DNA of 64,000 nt, taken from the NCBI RefSeq assembly GCF_000091045.1, contig NC_006691.1:83621-147620 (forward strand), in the 5' to 3' direction. A program made the translations under genes and the position numbers. The notes beneath the pieces were generated by a model. It saw nothing but the letters and a program-made list of their open reading frames with translations, had not been told where the DNA came from and did not search any database. This document shows, in pieces, positions 59,551 through 64,000 of the stretch (position 1 is its first letter; each line of letters opens with the position of its first letter). This stretch comes from Cryptococcus deneoformans JEC21 (lineage: Eukaryota > Basidiomycota > Tremellomycetes > Tremellales > Cryptococcaceae).

Positions 59551-60306
59551 CTAATCAGGCGAGGCTGTATTTACAGAAGTAGGCTGATACTTCTCTTGCT
59601 CCTCCTTTCTGTCTTCCTCATAATAAGTCCTGCCCCTGCCCCTGCCCCTGCCCCTGCCCCTTGAAGCAGCACACATGTTGGCAAAGCTCTTCTGCTTGAT
59701 AGCCTCCCCGGACTGGGCATGAAGAAGACGGCGAGGCCTGGTGGAGAATCGGGTCCTAGAATTGAAAGTATGTAAAGATTGGTCAAGAGAAAAGATGTTG
59801 AATGTGTTGCTGGTAGACGAGATAGAGATGGAGCCCAAGGTGTATGTCAAAGGGGACGAAGAGGTAGCCTCAGAGTCGGTAAGGGCTGAGAAGACCTTGA
59901 AGGTGTCGCTGCCTTCCATATGGACAGGTTGGGTGATCTTGTCTTCATAGACGGAAGCATCGATCATCTCGATGTCCTCTTCAAGTGCGGAAGGTTTAGC
60001 AGGGACGTCAGTATAGAAAATGCTGACAATATAGTCAGCACATGTCACAATAGAAATGGAGGGAAATCTCACTTAGCAATGGTAGTAACGTTTAACGTCG
60101 CCATCCATGTCAGTGGCATCAGAGTCAGAGTCAGAATCAACGTCCATGTCCTCAGAGTCATCGTCAATCTCAGGATAAAATCGAAGAATTTCTCATCCAA
60201 GGCCATGGGATCGCAAAAGGGCTTGGTAAAGAGGTTGAGGAGTAATAACGACGATCTTTGCAGCGTCAAAAAAGATATTGGGGAAGTGATGATAGAAATA
60301 TTCCAT
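59551..60306 (-). pseudogene. Frameshifted remnant of an unidentified acidic/GR-rich protein gene
   Basis: Minus strand. ATG at 60306 follows a pyrimidine-rich leader and opens MEYFYHHFPNIFFDAAKIVV. The frame hits TGA near 60190, but the neighbouring frame continues with DEKFFDF and then the first frame resumes with YPEIDDDSEDMDVDSDSDSD, as if one base had been gained and another lost a few codons later. The acidic segment reaches TAA just before an intron with a good branch point and CAG acceptor (about 60068-60016). The second exon runs to 59551: VPAKPSALEEDIEMIDASVY, Ser/Thr-rich sequence, an RGRGRGRGRGR run and a TASPD end. In the present sequence no single frame gives the whole protein, so this is called a pseudogene; assembly errors could give the same picture. 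Family unknown. Confidence 0.5.
59631..59660. repeat. Hexanucleotide tandem repeat (TGCCCC)5
   Basis: Five perfect TGCCCC units; on the coding (minus) strand GGGGCA repeats encode alternating Gly and Arg. The G-rich strand has five runs of four Gs and could form a quadruplex. Confidence 0.85.
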
Positions 60307-61100
60307 TGTGGTAAGGCGTTGTATACGTGTGTATAAGGGTTGAATGAAGATTGTTGAGAGTATAAGAAACGCTGAGGAGAGTGTTTGAAAAGTGGATTGA
60401 GAAAAGAGAAAGAAAAGCCGAACTGGGAGACGGAGGGGATTTTATACCCACCAGCGAACTCCTTGCTTATCGATTCTAGCACGGCCATGGGGTGAGTTCT
60501 CACGAAGCAGCTCAACAGCTGACTGTGTTTACACAGCTCGGTGTAAATTTCAAGCAGAGGACGGTTTCCTGCTAACCAAGTCATACACCGCCGCAGTGCG
60601 AAACCTCATACGAGAGCCGGGCGAAGGCAGAAATCGTCACGTTGGCGTTGATAAGGATGATACGCACTCAGATTGAAAGTCATGATGTGGCTCTTTTATC
60701 GCGATGACATCGGGGAAGAAAGTTGCTGACGAAAGGGCAGTATGACAGGTGCGAATGCCCATCGAGTGCAGTGTGGAAGTTTCGTAGGCAGTATTCATCG
60801 CTGGTCAGCTCCCTTATTACTATTTTGAGATCGTCGGTCCTTCGTTGTTGTTGGTCCGGAGGAAAGGCGGTCAAAGCCGTTAACCTCAAGATAAAATTAC
60901 GTAAGCTGCAAAAAGTCGAACTGCTCGGCTACAACATTTGACTGGGAGGAGTTCGATCTTTGAGTCCACCACATCTCTCAGTCCTCTTTTCCCCTTTCCC
61001 CCTGTGTTTATCTCTTCCGATAGACCTCCATACCCCCAGGATCCTCCTAGATATCCAATTCAACCTTTGAACCAAGAAGAAAGAGGCAAATATCATCAAG
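60307..61100. other. Divergent intergenic region between 59551-60306 gene and RPC1
   Basis: Leaders of both genes are pyrimidine-rich. A TATA box for the minus-strand gene is listed separately. A minus-strand open frame at 60069-60584 is mainly the leader plus a shifted frame of the broken gene, not an independent gene. Confidence 0.5.
60440..60446 (-). promoter_or_regulatory. TATA box of the minus-strand gene remnant
   Basis: TATAAAA within GGGTATAAAATCCCC on the minus strand, about 134 bases upstream of the ATG at 60306 and followed by a CT-rich leader. Confidence 0.5.
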
Positions 61101-63967
61101 ATGGACACCTGGGCGGTGGTCGACCAGAATGAGAAGCACTACGTCTCTTCAGACGTTCCTCGTAGAATGTAAATACTTCCTATTGGCTCTATTATTGGTC
61201 CAACCTAATTCAATTGTGGTTTGTAGAAAACATATTCAGTTTCAACCATTCACACCCAAGGATATTGTCCGAATTTCAGAAGTCCAAGTTAGCATTGCCG
61301 AGCTGTATCAGAATAATGAGGATGGAACAAGAACTACGGCTCTTCAAGGACCTTTGGATGCCCGTATGGTGTGTCTTAGTCACATATATATATACGCTTA
61401 TAAAGCGCTTACCACGTTGCACGTACATACAGGGACCCAACGAGAAGGGAAAGAAGTGTGCGACTTGTGGCGAAGACACTCAGAAATGTGTTGGGCATTA
61501 TGGTTACATCAAGCTTGTTTTGCCTGTATTCCATATCGGATACTTTAGGCCCACCATCAATATGCTCTCTTGTATATGTAAAGTAAGGCCTTTGACATAT
61601 TCTTCGTCGCCAATTACTAATGATTGCTACAGACTTGTGCTCGTGTCCTTCTACCAGAGACAGAACGCGCTTCCTTCCTTAAACGTTTTCGTCGCCCTAA
61701 CCTCGAATCTCTTCAACGTCAATCTGCTGCCAAAGCTGTCCTCGCAGCCTGTAAGAAGCAAAATATATGTACGTACTGCGGTGCCCCCAACGGTATCGTC
61801 AAGAAGTCCGGTCCCCTTAGGATTTCGCACGAACCCTACCGAGCGGCCAAGATGGCAAGTATGAAGGATGAGTGGATGGCGACCTTCAAAAATGCGGTGG
61901 CGGAGAATCAGGCGGTTGCAACGCATTTAGCCAAGGCTGTGGATGATTTGAATCCGTTAAAGGTGTTAAACTTGTTCGAAAGAATTACTGCGGAGGTGCG
62001 TTCACTTCACTACATGTTTAGGGCTTCGCTAATGAATTCCTAGGATTGCGAGTTACTATCATTACATCCTGAAGTTGGTAGACCTGAAGATTACATTTGG
62101 CAATACATCTCTGTACCACCTCCTTGTATTCGACCATCTGTTGCTTCAGAGGCTGGAAAGTGAGTTTTGTCCCGTAATCCATTTGGATTCTTGCTGAGAA
62201 CACGGCAGCAACGAAGATGACCTGACGGCCAAGCTCGCCGAGATTGTCAACTATAACAATACCCTGGCACTCATGATGGACTTGGGTAGGGGTATTGAGA
62301 TGATTTCGGTGAGTAGATAACGCGAAGCCAAATTTTTAAAGCTAAAGGGGGAATTTAGTCCAACTGGGAAGTCTTGGGTCAAGCAGTTGCGCTGTATATT
62401 AACTCTCAAGCACCTGGTATGCAAACCATTGGCGTAAGTTCGTCCATTAATATACCTTTTTTTCGCTGAGCCACGCATAGAGTAAGCCCATCCGAGGTTT
62501 CGTACAACGCCTCAAGGGTAAACAAGGTCGATTCCGAGGTAATCTTTCCGGTAAACGTGTCGACTTTTCCGGACGAACTGTCATTGGTCCAGACCCGAAT
62601 CTCCGTATCGACGAAGTCGCCGTTCCAGAAAAGGTCGCCGTCAAGCTTTCATATCCAGAAAGAGTGACAGATTACAATCTTCAACTTATGCGACAAGCGA
62701 TCATCAACGGTTCAAAGCTTCATCCTGGTGCGAATGTGCTGGAAAGAAAACATGAGAATGGATCCACCGTGCGGATCTCGCTGAATGTCATGAAGGATTT
62801 GGAAGCGAGGAAAAGATATGCGAGAGAGTTACAGATTGGAGATATTGTACACCGACATGTGAGGGATGGAGAGTAAGTTGGAATGATAGTTAATACGGAG
62901 AGGTAATGCTAATTATGAGCAGTATTGTATTGTTTAACCGACAGCCGTCTTTGCACAAGCTGTCTATCATGTGTCATCGAGTCCGAGTCAGGCCCTGGCG
63001 GACGTTCCGGTTGAACGAATGTGTCTGTAACCCTTACAACGCCGATTTCGATGGTGACGAAATGAATTTACGTATGTCACCTCATCCTGTATCAAGTTAG
63101 AGCACTAATTGTTTTGTATAGACGTTCCGCAAACTGAGGAAGCTCGTACAGAAGCTCTCGAACTCATGTCGGTCAAGAAGAACCTGGTTACACCGCGAAA
63201 CGGAGAACCCATTATTGCTGCTATTCAGGATTTCATCACAGCCGCCTACCTGCTCTCTCGACGAGACCGATTCTACGATCGACAACAGTTCACGCAGATT
63301 GTTTCTTACCTCGATGATGCCAACTTGAAGATTGAGATGCCTCCTCCGACTATCTGGAAGCCTGTCAGACTCTGGACTGGTAAACAAATTTTCAACCTTC
63401 TCATGCGACCCAATAAGGAATCCAAAGTACTCGTCAATCTCGAAGCTAAGTGCCGAACGCTCGTCGACCCCGCCAAGGAAGACCGTTTTCCTCCCGACAT
63501 GTCTCCCAATGACGGATACCTTGTCATCCAGAACAGTGAGATCATGTGTGGTGTCTTCGACAAAAACACGGTTGGTGACGGAAAAAAGAACTCGGTGTTC
63601 GGTGTCATTCTGAGGGATTACGGACCTGAGGAAGCGGCGCAGGCGATGAACAGATTAGCCAAGATTGCAGCTAGGTGGTTAGCAAACATCGGTTTCTCTC
63701 TCGGTATCAACGATGTTATCCCCGGTCCTATCCTCCATGCGTCTAAGGATGCCCGTGTCGAGAAAGCTTATGATGAATGTGACGTTTTCATCGATCTTGC
63801 TAAGAAGGGCAAATTGGAGAATGCGCCCGGTTGTGACCAAGAAGCCACTCTGGAGTCAAAGATCTCAAAGACACTTTCCGACGTCCGAGAAGCTGTCGGT
63901 AAGATTTGTATGCAGGAGTTGAGTAGACACAATGCCCCTCTTATCATGGCCACCTGTGGTTCTAAAG
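61101..63967 (+). CDS. RPC1: RNA polymerase III largest subunit RPC1 (5' part, cut by window end)
   Basis: Ten exons in the window: 61101-61168, 61227-61368, 61433-61582, 61633-61995, 62044-62159, 62209-62308, 62359-62433, 62481-62872, 62923-63071 and 63122-63967; a GTAAGT donor follows and the gene continues beyond 64000. Landmarks: the N-terminal zinc site [20 protein letters not shown], a second Cys pair in [29 protein letters not shown] and [15 protein letters not shown] (clamp/lid region), [19 protein letters not shown], and the catalytic metal loop [10 protein letters not shown] at about 63040-63069 (the last exon junction splits the next His codon). [17 protein letters not shown] sequence (here [13 protein letters not shown]) and the short N-terminus favour Pol III over Pol II or Pol I. 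The enzyme makes tRNA, 5S rRNA and U6 in the nucleus. The start is the first ATG of the leader. Confidence 0.95.
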
Positions 63968-64000
63968 GTAAGTCGGCTGTATCGAATCAAGAAGGTCATT

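Noticed and set aside
60069..60584. 171-codon minus-strand open frame
   Set aside because: Covers leader and promoter of the broken gene in a shifted frame; the Asp/Ser-rich reading in the other frame is clearly the original coding frame.
1..64000. CRISPR arrays, integrative bacterial elements, rRNA genes
   Set aside because: None seen; the window is eukaryotic nuclear DNA and shows no regularly spaced repeats.

Overview
This window looks like nuclear DNA of a basidiomycete yeast of the Cryptococcus/Tremellales type. Almost every gene is cut by many short introns (about 45-75 nt) with GTRNGT donors, CTRAY-like branch points and NAG acceptors. Transcription starts lie in pyrimidine-rich leaders, genes are tightly packed on both strands, and the recognisable proteins are all fungal. 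The species cannot be fixed from sequence alone. Exon joins below were worked out by hand from splice signals; unless stated otherwise, every model closes in frame from start to stop.

Layout. 1-448 (+): 3' end of an unrecognised gene. 1837-4588 (+): CWC22 spliceosome factor with an RS-repeat tail. 5126-7007 (+): FAF2/Ubx2-type UBX protein of ER-associated degradation. 7253-10337 (-): single-pass surface protein with two beta-sandwich-like ectodomains. 12421-15552 (+): membrane apyrase. 15764-21175 (-): large low-complexity protein of unknown function. 23442-25794 (+): methionine-type permease. 26157-27993 (-): nicotinamide/nicotinate mononucleotide adenylyltransferase. 29231-31974 (-): APC-family amine/amino-acid permease. 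33103-36961 (-): TOF1 fork-protection factor. 38526-40740 (+): 14-helix DHA2 major facilitator. 41235-43285 (+): ATG22 vacuolar permease. 44349-47697 (-): wrecked Tnp2 (EnSpm/CACTA-type) transposase, itself split by an LTR-like insertion. 49771-51880 (-): C2H2 transcription factor behind a gene-poor stretch of almost 5 kb. 56672-56996 (+): small hydrophilic protein. 58403-58747 (+): uncertain small gene. 59551-60306 (-): frameshifted gene remnant. 61101-end (+): RPC1, the largest RNA polymerase III subunit, cut by the window edge.

The left half is dense housekeeping sequence. The 23-43 kb part groups four transporters or vacuolar recycling genes (MUP1-like, APC permease, DHA2, ATG22) around NAD synthesis and replication genes; co-location does not prove co-regulation. 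From 43.3 to 60 kb the sequence is accessory in character: transposon debris, diverged dispersed repeats, fold-back palindromes, broken genes and long empty intervals.

I found no CRISPR array, no rRNA and no convincing tRNA. The most informative unusual structures are the nested LTR-like insertion in the Tnp2 relic, a duplicated piece of exon 1 inside intron 1 of the DHA2 gene, a 539-nt intron in the APC permease, a 14-nt microexon, and a GATA-motif cluster upstream of the DHA2 gene.
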